Positions 10,372-21,892 of a stretch of DNA of 64,000 nucleotides are shown here, one piece after another; the first letter of the stretch is position 1, and the number at the start of each line of letters is the position of its first letter. The notes under the pieces are model-generated. The model did not search any database and was not told where the DNA came from. It saw only the letters and a list, made by a program, of their open reading frames with translations. Source of the DNA: Hypericum androsaemum (Eukaryota > Streptophyta > Magnoliopsida > Malpighiales > Hypericaceae); the NCBI GenBank assembly GCA_963995505.1, contig OZ023182.1, positions 15,537,619 to 15,601,618 of the forward strand. Reading direction: 5' to 3'. Made by a program: the position numbers and the translations under genes.

Positions 10372-13300
10372 TCACCAGTGGGAGCCAACAATGCTTCTGA
10401 ATTTCTGCTTGGCCATCGCGTCTTTCTCCTCAAGGACGCTGGCATCTGACCGAAAAGTTGCAAGCTCTGCTTCCACTGCACTCAACATCGCAGCGTCGGA
10501 AGCTCGTTTCTCTTGCAACTCCTTGATCTTCTTGTCGGCCGCCTCGATTCCTTCCACCAAGTTGCTTTTCTTAGCTTTGTTATCTGCAATCTTGTGTTGG
10601 AGCTGTTCCGAGGTATCCTGAATCTCTTCACGGCTCTTCTTGATCTCCAGCAACGTTTCGATGCGCTCCACCACTGGCTTGACATCAAAGCCATATGCGT
10701 CCAGATCGGAAAGTGATTTCAAGCAACTCTCAAAGAGGTCGATCGGATCATCATACTGCAGTTTGGATGTCCTCTCAACCAACTTGGAAAAAAGAAACAT
10801 GGCAGAGATGGCATTTGCCTCGCGGTTCAGCTCGGGGCATTTGACCAGCGGTCGGAAATGTGGATTCTGTGGCAGCAACTGGAAAGGTTCCAGTGACTCT
10901 ATTGTTTTCCATACAGCTGTAGTCTTGTCAAAAGAAATCTCGGCATTTTCCACCAGCTCTGATGGAATGCCGTCTGCTGGTGCCAACGCTGGTCCGCCGC
11001 GTTCTTCTTCAGATGGCTGCTCACACAGCTTCTCGCCATCACACAGGCTCTCCCCTGAAAAAACGTTTCACGAATTATAAATGCTCACAGAACAAAGAAC
11101 ATTGTGCTTGTTTATGCAAAATGATCATCATACAATTCACACCCTCGACTCAACCGAACCACTACCACTTGGGAGTGCAGTGGATCTCGGGAGTTTGTGT
11201 ACTTGAAAGGATTTCCAGATTCTTCACAGCATGTATGTACCTGAAGGCTTTTCGGAAGTTAACGTAGGCAGCTCAATATCTCCAGCAGCAACTTCAGCGT
11301 TCATCTCTCCAGCAGCAACTTCAGGTTCATTACATTCGTCTACGAAAGAAAAACAAAATGCATGCGCATTGTAAATCTTTTTATGGTACAATAGGTAAAC
11401 ATTGAAGGGTGTTAGGTAAACCTAACTTTACAGGATGCAATAAAAGAATTTCCAGATTCTTCAGAGCATGTACCTGCAGGCTTTTCGGAAGTTATCGTAG
11501 GCAGTTCAATGTCTTGAACCATATCAACTTCATCGTTCATCTCTCCAGCAGCAACTTCAGGTTCATTACACTCCTCGTCTATGAAAGAAAAACAAAATGA
11601 CAATAAAAAGACAATACATTTCAAATTGGTAAATTTCATTTCAGTAGGATAGGCTCAAAGTTGGAATTTGAACCTTTCTAGCCCAAGGCATGTACCCTCG
11701 ATCTTAGTTTCTAGCCCAAGATTGTAAAGTTTTGCAGGTGCTCAAATTTAGTAACACGTACCTACAGGCTCCGCGCATGGCAGCATGGGCAAATCACCCT
11801 CTTGAAATGCAGAAATTCGCTCATCCACGTCAGAAGCACCATCTTGCAGGTCTATTGTTTTCCATCAATAGAAGAAAAATATATGCAATTATATATAATC
11901 CAAGTCCGTACACTTCCAGACACGACAATCATAAAATGTTATTAGCAAACAAAAGATTTTTGACAGGTAACTGCAAAACCTATAAGGATGCAAGAGAAGC
12001 AGTTTAAGGTCAGCATTATATTTTTGTCTTAAGAGTAGGCACACGTAGAATACAGTGCAGATGGATAAACCAAAAACCATGGCAATCAATTCTACTAGCG
12101 CCACTACGACAGCTAGTATAACCAATTGTTTTTAGATTCTTTATCTTGAGAAATCCAAAAACTTGCACTTTGCATAAACTTTCAGGTTCCAGACACAAAT
12201 ACTACAGGCTTCTTACATGTTAGCAGGAGTGGTTCCACCTCTTCAACTGCAGAATTTTGGTTAATCAAGTCGGCTGCACAAAGCTCAAGTACGCTGTGGT
12301 CCACATCTGAACGCAAATAGAAGTTGGATCAATTAAATAAAAGTAAGTTTATAGATCCATGGGTTCCACTCACGTTAACATGCATCAAGATTTTTCAAAG
12401 CTAATTCTTTTGAGAACCATATACAACACCACAGGCCCTCACATGCTATCATTTGCATGTCCACCTCTTTGATGGCAGGATCCAGATTCTCGATGTCATT
12501 GGTGACACCTTCAGTTACACCTGCAGGTGAGAATCAATAGTCTTTCGTATTAGCAATTTAGTTGTTTTCTTTCGTATCATCTTAGTGCTCATTTATCCGT
12601 GTTTTTTAGAGTTTGCTGAACATTAGAATGAACTTCTTGTTGCCAGCGGCAATTACCTGCAGGACTACGAGCTACTAATGCCAACTCACTAATCTTACTA
12701 GTGTGGATGTCCTCATCAATATCAGTTATACCAGCTTCAGGCACACGTTTATCCTTGCCTACATAAGAACACAGATGAGAGGCATTAGTTCTTCGAGTTC
12801 AACTTCATACAGTCAACACTATCCTCCTCCATATCATTTTTAGCCACCATAGCACCTTTATTTTTCCCGTTCCTGTCAATTCCTTTCTGAAGATCAATTT
12901 CCTGCATTCAAACAAAGATAATCATGACTAGCATCAATGTTTGGGAAAAAAATAGATGCAATGTTAACTGTGAAGCAACTATTTGAAGCCCCAAATAGGA
13001 AGAATTCATACACTTAGTTCATTAACATTGAACAATAAGTGTGTCCCGTAGAATAAAATTCAGATTCGTTCTTGGAACTCTGGATTCTAGAATATTGAAA
13101 ACTATTCCTAATAAGTTACAAGCAAATGCAGTTCCAGCAGATGATATTTATCTCAAATCTAGACAACCATGTACAGATTTACACAACTGTCGCTTCAAAC
13201 AGAACGTTCGAATTGCTAACAGACATTATTCAACTTTGCACCATATGCTTTTGAATCTCATGCAATTGAAAAGCGGGTTGCGAACTTTAGGACCCGTAGA

Positions 13301-15288
13301 AGGTGGGCTCCTGCCTATATCAGATTATAACATGATGAATTACTTACAGCAACAGTGGAGACATTCCTTTTGGTTGAAGCATCAGCTAACTGCAAATCAG
13401 CAGCACATTGTGGAGAAAATGAAGAATCGTTAGAGTTTCTCCGTTTAGATTTCCTGGGTGCGCACAGTTGTTCAGCACCAGAACCGGGTGATGACCGTTT
13501 TACTCCCTTCCTTTCTGATTTTGAACAAGAATTTAATAGCTTGGGTCGGTGCTTTTCTGTTGTACCATTTCCAGGATTTGTCCCAAAATATGTTATGGCA
13601 TTCTTGTCTACGAGCTCAGAGTTGACTTCACCTTGAGAATCTCTACCAGCGTGCTGAAACAGGGAGCAGCCAACACACATGCAAACATCATATTAATCAA
13701 ATAACAATCAAAATTATAAGTGGGAGGCACAAAGACATACCCTTGAGTAGCTTACCCATTTTCCATCTTTCCAGTACAGGTACGGCCTTATTTCCAACAG
13801 GCTGAATTCCTTCTCCACCATGTCATTTTGCATGCAGACCACGAATTCTTTCCTGGAAACAACTTCGATAATGTAGCCCGGTCTCCAAGCTGAATCATAA
13901 AAGGCATAAACGCTTTCCAGCAGCCTGAAACTTTTTATGTCCACCTTAGGAGGAAGAGGCCTAATGTTGAAGCAATCCACAGTTATTTTCCCAGGGCTGC
14001 TCACAACGTGGCTTTCCATGCTTTTACATGTCACCAGAAAGGAACAGAAGCCAACTTCATCGACAATAGTGGCAGGATACCAAGCTTCTTTTGAACTGTT
14101 CTTCTCAAGATTCACCTCTACCTCCATTCCTGTGCTGAAGGTCAACCCTTTTATCCTCTTCAAGAGATGGTGAACAAAATCAGTCATGTATTGAGTTTCA
14201 TAACTAGAATGCAGAAAATGAAAAACTCAGAAACATAACAGACTGATGCAAAAATTCAGTGTCTGTGAGCTTCTAACTTCATACTCGAGAAGAAACTCAT
14301 GCACAACAAAATCCGTCATTGGTAATAAGTGAGCAGTAGCCATCACTATCTAAAGGAACATTGCAAGGCGTCAATCGAGGGAAATCAAACGGCCACAACA
14401 GGTTTACCTTCATAGAAAACTTTTCGTCTCGAACAACTGACAGTAATGACAATCATAACTCCAAATCAGATCAAATGCACGGAAATAACTTGTGGAAACA
14501 GATAGCAATGAAGCTCCAAGATACAATGTCTTCTAAAGAACAAGAAAGTATTAAGCATTAACATAAAACCATTAACATGAACGTCCAGTTAATGTAAATG
14601 GGGGGAGCCCTAAGAGGCCTAAACCCCAACAACCAAAACAAATCTACTAATTGATATAATAAAGGTACCAACTTTCGACATTTAGAGGTCAAACGAAACA
14701 AAAGACAGAGAAGAGGAAAGGGTGTTTGAACCGAACCTTCTGCTTGCATGGGTTAGTCCAAGACCCATTAACCCATTCCAAGTGAAGCCTCAACTTGGAA
14801 GCTCTAAACACGATTTCGTGACATGGGTCATCGAACACCACATTGTACAACTGCTCCCCCTTTCCTCCATTGTTCCTCTCAACCACCTCGGTGACCACCC
14901 CCTTCCACCACCCGTCGCGGTGCAGGGCGTCAACAACGTCGAGGACTTGGAAAGACTCCGCCTTTACCTTCTCCTCGGGAGGCACCGGCCTGACAAACGG
15001 CAGCGCGATGAACTCTATCAAGAACTCGGACGAGTTAGCCTCGGCGAGCAAGGTCTCGTACTCCACCAAGACCCCGCTTCCGCCTCCGCCGCCACCGCCA
15101 CCGCCACCGCTGCCCCTCGGGCTTCTCCTTGGTGGTCCGACAATGGAGGCGCTGTACCAAGCCCCCCTGAAGCCGTCCTCGTTGGAGCTGACCTCCACCT
15201 TGGTCCCCACTTTGAACAGCGACCCGAAGTCAACGGCCCTTCTCCCCCGGGACCCACCAGTGGGGCTCCTGTTCCTTGTGATCGCCAT
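10372..15288 (-). CDS. Agenet and DUF724 domain-containing protein (11 exons)
   Basis: I resolve 11 exons: 15288-14737, 14157-13756, 13653-13348, 12901-12811, 12758-12657, 12520-12443, 12306-12217, 11842-11762, 11578-11474, 11339-11241, 11054-10372. They join in frame to 862 codons. Exon 1 carries the first Agenet pair (FKVGTKVEVSSNEDGFRGAWY) with an inserted run of ten glycines (residues 61-70). Exon 2 carries a second pair (FSTGMEVEVN; ESVYAFYDSAWRPGYI). Exon 3 has a basic PRKSKRR stretch, a possible nuclear signal. The last exon is the DUF724 domain (about residues 665-862), with VWKTIESLEPFQLLPQNPHF, then a coiled coil. Agenet modules are Tudor-like, and members of this family are thought to act in the nucleus, in chromatin or RNA transport; the exact role is unknown. 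An in-frame upstream ATG at 15348 would add 20 residues; I prefer 15288, closer to the first domain. Confidence 0.9.
11241..11578 (-). repeat. Tandem exon duplication inside the DUF724 gene
   Basis: Exons 9 (11578-11474) and 10 (11339-11241), with their flanking intron ends, are copies of each other. Both encode a CNEPEVAAGEMN block and end in SEKP before the donor. Upstream both share the acceptor-side TTCTTTC text and downstream GTACAT. Exon 10 also repeats EVAAG internally. Both are phase 1-1, so the copy adds residues without shifting the frame. Confidence 0.85.
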
Positions 15289-15348
15289 GGGCTCCGAGGA
15301 AGAAGATGGGACTAATTTGTTTTGGGGGTGTGGAGGTTGGAAATGCAT

Positions 15349-16115
15349 GGGGACTGGAAAGTTGAAGTCTTTCTCTCTCTATTTCTTTTGGAGTCTTTCT
15401 TTACTGGCTTTGTCATTACTGACCTGGGACAGATGGCTCACGGTGATTGAATGGAGAGCCAAAGGAAATTCTGCGCCGGGCCCGATCAGACTAATCTTTA
15501 TTAACTACGACTGTCGAATAAATAAAAGTACGACCCAAATTAACTTTTTTTTAAATTCATCTAAATACACGTCACGATAATTAAGGAGCGGAGAACTCAA
15601 CAAAATATAAGGGTATGCTATGGAAGAACATTGGCAACACGATTCTCTTTTCGCCACGTGGCTCACATATCTGACTCAGGAGACTCTTTGCTTAACTATT
15701 CAGGTCTCGCAGAGGATTGCTTGGATCAACATTTCCAATATTTTACTTTATGAGACGTTTTCTTTTTCTAAAGATTTTTCAATTTGATATTGACATTTGG
15801 TTTTTAATTTGTAACCATGGTGTTTTTTTTTTTGGCCATTTGGCACAAGTTAGACGAAAAATTGACTGGTTAAAATTTTGTTAGTAATAGTCTCAATTTA
15901 GAATGAATAAAGTAAACTTTTTTTCTATATTAATTAGGATAATCAGTGGTTTAAGTAAACAGACTTGGTTGCTTTTTTCCGATAATAAGAAAGATAGTGT
16001 AAGGTGCTGTTTTGAAGAGGGGTCTAAATATGGTAAAAACAGCACATGACAGGTCGAATAAACTTAAATAGTACAGGTACTTGTTTTGATGAAAGAACAA
16101 AAATAGCAACCTATT
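15349..16115. other. Upstream region of the DUF724 gene
   Basis: AT-rich intergenic DNA that should contain the promoter of the minus-strand DUF724 gene. A perfect palindromic G-box core, CCACGTGG, lies at 15654-15661, about 370 bp upstream of the start codon. Such sites bind bZIP and bHLH factors; whether this one is used is unknown. No other gene is seen. Confidence 0.45.
15654..15661. promoter_or_regulatory. G-box (CCACGTGG) upstream of the DUF724 gene
   Basis: An eight-base palindrome with the CACGTG core, about 370 bp upstream of the start codon. The match is exact but the element is short, so this is a candidate only. Confidence 0.35.
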
Positions 16116-16340
16116 CAGGGGCGGAGGGAGGTTTGATGCAGTGGAGGTAATTTTTTTTGTTTGATAATTAGGTATATTTTTTAATATATGTTTACTAAAA
16201 TTAAAAATTGATCCTATTAAAATTTTAATCAACCTAAAAATTAAAATTAGAATAGTCCATTATCGACTTATCATATATTAATCAGGTCCAAAAAATTATA
16301 TTACTTCTAATACTCCCCAAATTTTCGAACTCCGTCCCTG
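16116..16340. mobile_element. hAT-type MITE, 225 bp, 8-bp target duplication
   Basis: The ends are inverted copies: CAGGGGCGGAG on the left, CAGGGACGGAG read inward from the right. The 8-bp AACCTATT flanks the element exactly (16108-16115 and 16341-16348). The 8-bp duplication and the CAGGG start fit the hAT superfamily. The inside is AT-rich and non-coding, so it depends on a transposase made elsewhere. Confidence 0.85.
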
Positions 16341-17486
16341 AACCTATTCGTCCCCAACTAGTCTCCGGTTACTTTTTACTACTTTTCTGAATTTACTTGG
16401 CAGAGATGGTGTGAGCGTTGAATTGGCAGAGAAATCTTATTTTTCCTGTGAAAGCGTTTCAAGAAAATTATATTTGGGTGAAATAAATTTTACTCAGAAA
16501 AAAAGTTCCCAGAAAATTGTGATCGCAGATTAGGATGAGTAAACTTTAAGCTAGATGGATAATTTGTGTTTAAGCTATCAAATGAAGTGAAGCATTTTCG
16601 AGCTTAGTTTCTAATGAAATGAAATTATTTGTAATTGAGTAACATTATAAGTGAGTTTTTGACATATGGATGTTTCTTAAGATGTCTTCTGCAGAAATAT
16701 CTTCCTGAATATACGTACTGATCGAAGCTACCATGAAATTACTGTAGCCTTAGCCTTAGTTAACTAAAACTTCTCGAATTCGAATTATACAACAACATTA
16801 AATTACTTGTTCAAAAGTTATAATTATTTCTAGCTTGTATTAATCGGCTCGATAGGTATCGTGATGTGTTCTAATTTGCCAACCTAATACGAAATTATGC
16901 AGTCTGAATAAAGCATGTTTTCCATTTCGTGTGTGAACTTATGTTGGTTTTACCTTATGCTTTCATCCATCTGTTCTGCATATATCAACATGTGAAAATA
17001 TTATTATAATTTGCACATGTTTAGTTTCATTACTTAAAAAGCTAACAATGTTAAATATTTATTAAAAGACTATCATTTTTTAAAATTTAATCTAATTCAA
17101 ATATGAATTAATCTACTACTGGATCCAAATATAAACAAAATCTATTCTGTCTGACAATGTTATTTTTTCTTTTACGGAAAGCCGTGAATAAAACTCCATT
17201 TATTTGCCATAAACTATTTTTATAGGATAATTTTTTTACCCAAAAAATAATTTCACCCAATTTCTACCAGAAAATAACTTCGAGATCTTACCATGGGAGA
17301 AAGTATTTTCCATCAAAGTACCAACTATTTCTGATAAAAAGAGACCGGTTACCTTTTGACCGGGACATCCTTTTTCAGCAAAATAGATTGAGCCTAAGTT
17401 AGTTAAGGGGTGTTTGATGCGCAAACTTTACGGTAGATTTAATAATTATAATTTATTTTATATATAATTATGATTTTAGTAATTTA
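16341..17486. other. Intergenic AT-rich stretch
   Basis: No gene is recognised. About 16680-16925 is the counterpart of the segment at 4850-5170. Short AT-rich open frames here have no family signature. Confidence 0.4.
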
Positions 17487-18764
17487 CAAGGTTTTTAAAT
17501 ACATGGTCCGACCGGTTGGACCATGATTCGGTAACAAAGGCGTACCGAGTTTGCACGTTAATACGCCAACCTTACGAACTGCCCAAAATCTGGTTAGACC
17601 GGGTGGTTCAGACAGAAAAATGACCCAGAAATTACATGTTCGTAAGGTTGGCTCGAAAAAGTGGTCGTCTGGTCTGACTGTCGTTTAATTTTTTGGGCCA
17701 AAATTGAAAATAAAAGCTCCAAACTTTTCACTTTTTCAGTTTCTCTTTCCCTGCCACCAAAATTGAAAAAGAAGAACCCTATCTCCAGCGCACCCATCGC
17801 AATTTCCGAGTCCCGCGCCCCCGACGGCGGTGACAAGCTTCCGTGGTCCGACTCTGGCGACCATCTAGGCCTCAGGTAGCTCCTCTCTCTCGCATTTTGC
17901 CTTCAGTCGAAGTTTTTTGTTACGAATCTGCGGTTTGTAATTGCTGGGTTTCTTTAGAGGTTTCGTTGGGTGGTCTCTTGCATTTCTGAGTTTCGTTGAC
18001 TTCGTTTGAATCGATCCGTCCCCGAGGGTTTCGATTGGGTGGTCTCTTGCATTTGTGTTTGAATCGATGCTTCTGGGTATATGTTTTGTTGGGTTTCTGA
18101 GTTTCGGAATGGCTGGACTCTTATGTGGTTTCTTGCTTGTTTGATTGATTATTGATAGGTGATAATTATGTCTAACTCGAGGTCAGGAGCTACTCGTCCT
18201 GAATCGGAAGCCGAAACTTCAACACAATCAAGCGATGTTCCTAATGTGAGACAAAAGAGGGATGCGGCATGTGAATATGCAATTCTACTCGATAATTCGG
18301 GTAAGAAATCAATTCAATGCACCTTTTTTCAGAAAACTATTGCTGGTGATGGAGTTTCTCGGTTCAAGCAACACTTAATGGGAGTAAGAGGAGACGTTGA
18401 GATATGGGGTTGATGTTGCTGGTGGTGATGTTGCTTTGATTGGGTCTGAGCTTTGATGTTGCTACTTGCTTCAGATGTATGGAAATTTGGTTTGATGTTG
18501 TTTTGATTGTATGGAATATGAATATTGGGTTTAAACTTTGAGCTTTGAATTTGATGATTATGTTTCGATATATATTTAACTATTTATTCATTTTTGCAGG
18601 TGTGTGTAATTAGATATACAATTATATACTGACTATACATACATATATATTTTAAAAAAAATTTATAAATAAAAATAATAGCTTTGGTCCGACTGATGGT
18701 TCAACCGGTCGGACCATTCAACTTGGAATTCGCCCCAAAATCCGGATCGTATTTGAAAATCTTG
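17487..18764 (+). mobile_element. Non-autonomous hAT element, 8-bp target duplication
   Basis: The terminal inverted repeats read CAAGGTTTTTAAATAC and CAAGATTTTCAAATAC, and the exact 8-bp GTAATTTA flanks the element (17479-17486 and 18765-18772). A second inverted block, GGTCCGACCGGTT, lies just inside the left end and also at about 18705-18715. The interior holds a BED-finger-like frame at 18159-18413 but no catalytic hAT domain. Confidence 0.85.
18159..18413 (+). pseudogene. BED-type zinc finger fragment of a hAT transposase
   Basis: An 84-codon frame after an intron-like pyrimidine and TTGATAG stretch. Residues 50-80 read like the BED finger of plant hAT proteins (IQCTFFQKTIAGDGVSRFKQ then H), which bind the element ends. 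The second zinc cysteine is replaced by phenylalanine (CTFF), and the frame stops soon after GDVEIW, where the finger should end. The dimerisation and catalytic regions are absent. Probably a decayed N-terminal exon. Confidence 0.6.
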
Positions 18765-19123
18765 GTAATTTAATGATGAATTTTTTCAAAAATTATTGTT
18801 TATATTATATTAAAAAATAAGAATAATTTTGTCAAACCACTTTTACTTTGCCAAAAGATATTTAACTTAGTAGCACAAAAAATGTACTATATCAAGTAAG
18901 TCCAAGTTCAAACTTTGTTAGGTATAAAAAAATTTATCTTAAAAAAAACACTTTTTATTTTCTCCTTTTCTGAAATATGTCACCGATTTGCTTTGCCAAT
19001 GCATGGTACGGAAAACACCTGTCAACTTGGAGCTCCTTCTTCGCCTCCACGTCTCCCGACATGCAATACCCCGCAGAAGCACCTCTTCCCTTCTTTGATT
19101 TAATGATTAAAAGCTCTAAAAAC

Positions 19124-19129
<6 letters not shown>

Positions 19130-19163
<34 letters not shown>

Positions 19164-19169
19164 TCCCTC
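19130..19169 (+). repeat. (CT)n microsatellite in the SEIPIN1 5' leader
   Basis: An uninterrupted CT run followed by CCCTCT variants, ending about 25 bp before the first ATG of the seipin gene. CT-rich leaders are common in plant genes. The length is likely to vary between individuals. Confidence 0.8.
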
Positions 19170-19191
19170 TTGGCTTCTTCCTTCCTCTGAC

Positions 19192-21374
19192 ATGAAGTAC
19201 CCTACTCACAAAATCATTAATCTCATGGAAGAAGAAGAAGAAGAAGAAGAAGAAGAAGAAGAAGAGGGAGAGGAAGGAGAAGGACAGAGGTTCCAGCTGA
19301 CACCAAAACTAGGCTGGTTCACGAAACTAATCTCATTCCAATGGAAGATACTCTACAGCTGCTTAGCGTCTCCATTCTCCCCCTTCCTGGCCCTCCTCTC
19401 CGTTGCTTCCCAGTCCTACCTCCGCGCCGAGGAGGTCGCCTCGTCCGTCGAATCGGCCGTCCTCAACTTACCGAACAAGGTGACCGGAAGCAGCCTGAAG
19501 CTTCTCAGGAAACTGGTGTTCGGGCTACTCGGAGCCCTACACGTGTGCGTGGTTCTGGTCGCGGTGCTGGTGGTCGCGGTGATTTTGGGTGTCGGGTTGG
19601 TGCGACTCTACGTGGAGGAGCCTGTGGTTGTGAAGGAGAGGCTGTTCTTCGACTACACCGAGGCCAGCCCACGAGCCGAGTTTAGCTTCGGGAGGAGTGG
19701 TGTTGGGTTGGAGCCGTCAGGGAAGGCGGAGAAGAGTCAGGTTCCGGGAATTCCGGCCGGTCACAGGTGCCAGGTTTCGTTGCTGCTGTTGATGCCTGAG
19801 TCTGATTACAACAGAGAAGTTGGTGTCTTTCAGGTTTGTTTCATCTGTAATTGGTTAGTACTAATTAATTGTTTAGAACTTAGTATAATCCTTGTATAAT
19901 ATATAGAAGGGTAAATTGCCCTCAGGTCCCTGGTCTATAGAAAAATCACCTCTAGGATTCCTGCTTTATTAAAAATTATTTAGCCGTCCCTGCTTTATGT
20001 AAAAATTTGGTCTCAGGTCCCTAAGGCCGGAATCGGAGAAAATCATGTAGGTGTCTCTTCGCCGAAGAAAATCTATAGACCAGGGACCTGAGGGCAATTT
20101 ACTCATTCAGCAACCCCATTGGACTTCTCATATTCCGAATCGAGCAATGTCGGCCGTCTTTTACTATTGCATGCTCTGTCTATTAACTGTGGTATACGCT
20201 CTTGTACCTGTGGACAATGGTCAATACATGACAATGACTAAATTTGAACTTATAAAACCATTGCTACTTAGACCAAATCTCATTTGAAGAATTGTGCTCA
20301 GTTTCTTCCCGCACCTTAGGGTTACAAAAATTGAAAGGAAATTTACGGAAAATCGAAATTATAACATCAATTTTGGCAATGGAAGATTGAGAGTCATCAT
20401 GCAACTTCTTATATGACTTTTAACTTCCCTCAACTTCATTCAATTTTCTAAGTATGGAAAATTGAAAGAAGTTAAATGGATTATTGAAGGAAATCGCTTA
20501 AAGTATGTGCACTTAATAGAAATTTACCCTGGGAAGAATGGCATAAGCATGTGAAGAACATGCTTCATTTGTATGACCACTTAAACTTAACCCGTTGTTA
20601 AATGTATGCCTGCAGGTAACAACTGAAATCCTGTCCACTGATGGAAACGTAATAGCAAGATCGAGCCAGCCTTGTATGCTACGCTTCAGAAGCCTCCCAG
20701 TTCGGCTCGTAAGAACGTTTCTCATGGGTGTGCCTCTTGTACTAGGAATTTCGGAAGAGACACAGAGGCTGCATGTTCCGATGTTGAGTTACTGGGAAGT
20801 TTATCCGAGGAGCAAAGCTGTCAGGGTAACGATATCCCCTAGAGGGGGGACTGCGTTCCTGCCTCAGTTTTACGAGGCCGAAGTCCTCGTAAAGTCGCAG
20901 CAACCTTGGCAGAAGCAACTAGTTCGCAATTGGAAATGGACATTCTACGTGTGGACATCCATATGTACTTTCATTCTTCTTGTAGTTGTCCTCGTCTCTT
21001 GTTGCAGGCCTCTAATATTCCTGTCAGGTAACAACGCGGACAGGGACTTGGCTCCCGAAGAAGAAGAAGAGGCAGAAACCGACTCCTCTAAAGGAGAAGA
21101 AGTTCCCGATGCAGTGAGAAGATGGAAGGAAAGGAGGAAGAAGAAACAAAAAGAGCCAGAAGGCGAGGTACTGCGTATCTCGAAAGAGGAAGTTTCTGAT
21201 GTAGTTCGAAGATGGAAGCAGAGGAGAAGGAAGAGAAAGGCTGTATTCGCCAGCGACGAAATGGGAGACAGGGTGGCCGGGTCGCCAGCATCAAGCCTGA
21301 ACATCAACCGAGACGATGCTAGCATTATCATGGATGATAATCCTGATTCTGAATCGGTGTCTTCCAATTGTTGA
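19192..21374 (+). CDS. SEI1: Seipin (SEIPIN1 type), lipid-droplet assembly protein
   Basis: Two exons, 19192-19833 and 20616-21374, give 466 residues; the donor is CAG|GTTTGT and the acceptor TGCAG|GTAACA, phase 0. Seipins are ER membrane proteins that organise lipid-droplet budding. The order fits the family: an acidic N-terminus (a glutamate run coded by GAA repeats), an amphipathic segment, a first membrane helix at about residues 108-138 ending in VRLYVEEPV, the lumenal domain with FDYTEASP, LLMPESDYNREVGVFQ and QPCMLRFRSLPVR, then QLVRNWKWTFYVWTS leading into a second membrane helix at about 323-344. The short N-terminus places it with SEIPIN1 rather than SEIPIN2/3. The C-terminal tail is long and basic, with a duplicated EEV-D-VRRWK block. 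A second ATG at 19225 (MEEEE) is a possible start. Confidence 0.93.
19909..20104. mobile_element. Small inverted-repeat MITE in the SEIPIN1 intron
   Basis: The left arm GGGTAAATTGCCCTCAGG and the following GTCCCTGGTCTATAG are mirrored at the right end by CTATAGACCAGGGAC and CTGAGGGCAATTTAC. The ends resemble those of the 282-1402 MULE-type element. No exact flanking duplication was seen. It lies wholly within the intron (19834-20615), so splicing should remove it. Confidence 0.8.
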
Positions 21375-21892
21375 TAACCGAGCACATTTGAGGCATACGT
21401 ATGCTGACCTTTTTCTTCTCTCGCTTTTTTCCTTGGGTATGTGGAATGTGACCTCTTAGCCAATTCAATTCTGAAAATAAAGGGTCTGATGGATGGATTG
21501 CAAAACGAATGGTTTCGTTGGTATGGAAATACATAATGTGGGCCAGAAGCGATGTGAGCTAAATTGGACAACCTCTTAAGTGAGCCATGTTTTTATTCCA
21601 TTTTTGATAAATGGACACTCATTGGACTGACATTATGTAGAGAAAATGACGTAGCCACAGTTATTTTATTATTATTAGATGGACTTTTAATATTTGATAA
21701 ATTGTTCTCTGTGGCCTGTTTGTCATATTTGGGCTTTTCAGTTTTTACTAGTTTTAGGCCCTTTAGGTTATGTTAAGGTTTGATATTTTCCTTATATAGC
21801 CTAGCATATCTATAATTCTGAGGATAGAAAGTTGATAATTGATATTTAAGAACTCCGAGGATTTTGTTGGAAGAGTATTTCTTTTTTGTTGC
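21375..21892. other. 3' flank of SEIPIN1
   Basis: Probable 3' untranslated sequence with an AATAAA-like signal near 21476, then AT-rich DNA up to the target duplication GTTGC (21888-21892) of the LTR retrotransposon. No gene is seen. Confidence 0.5.

Noticed and set aside
13041..13433. Plus-strand 130-codon frame
   Set aside because: Overlaps intron 3 and exon 3 of the DUF724 gene on the opposite strand and has no protein family signature.
14722..15580. Plus-strand frames of 197 and 245 codons over 14.7-15.6 kb
   Set aside because: They are antisense to exon 1 of the DUF724 gene; the proline, serine and threonine runs mirror the glycine tract.
20945..21571. Minus-strand 208-codon frame
   Set aside because: Antisense to SEIPIN1 exon 2, which matches the family on the plus strand.
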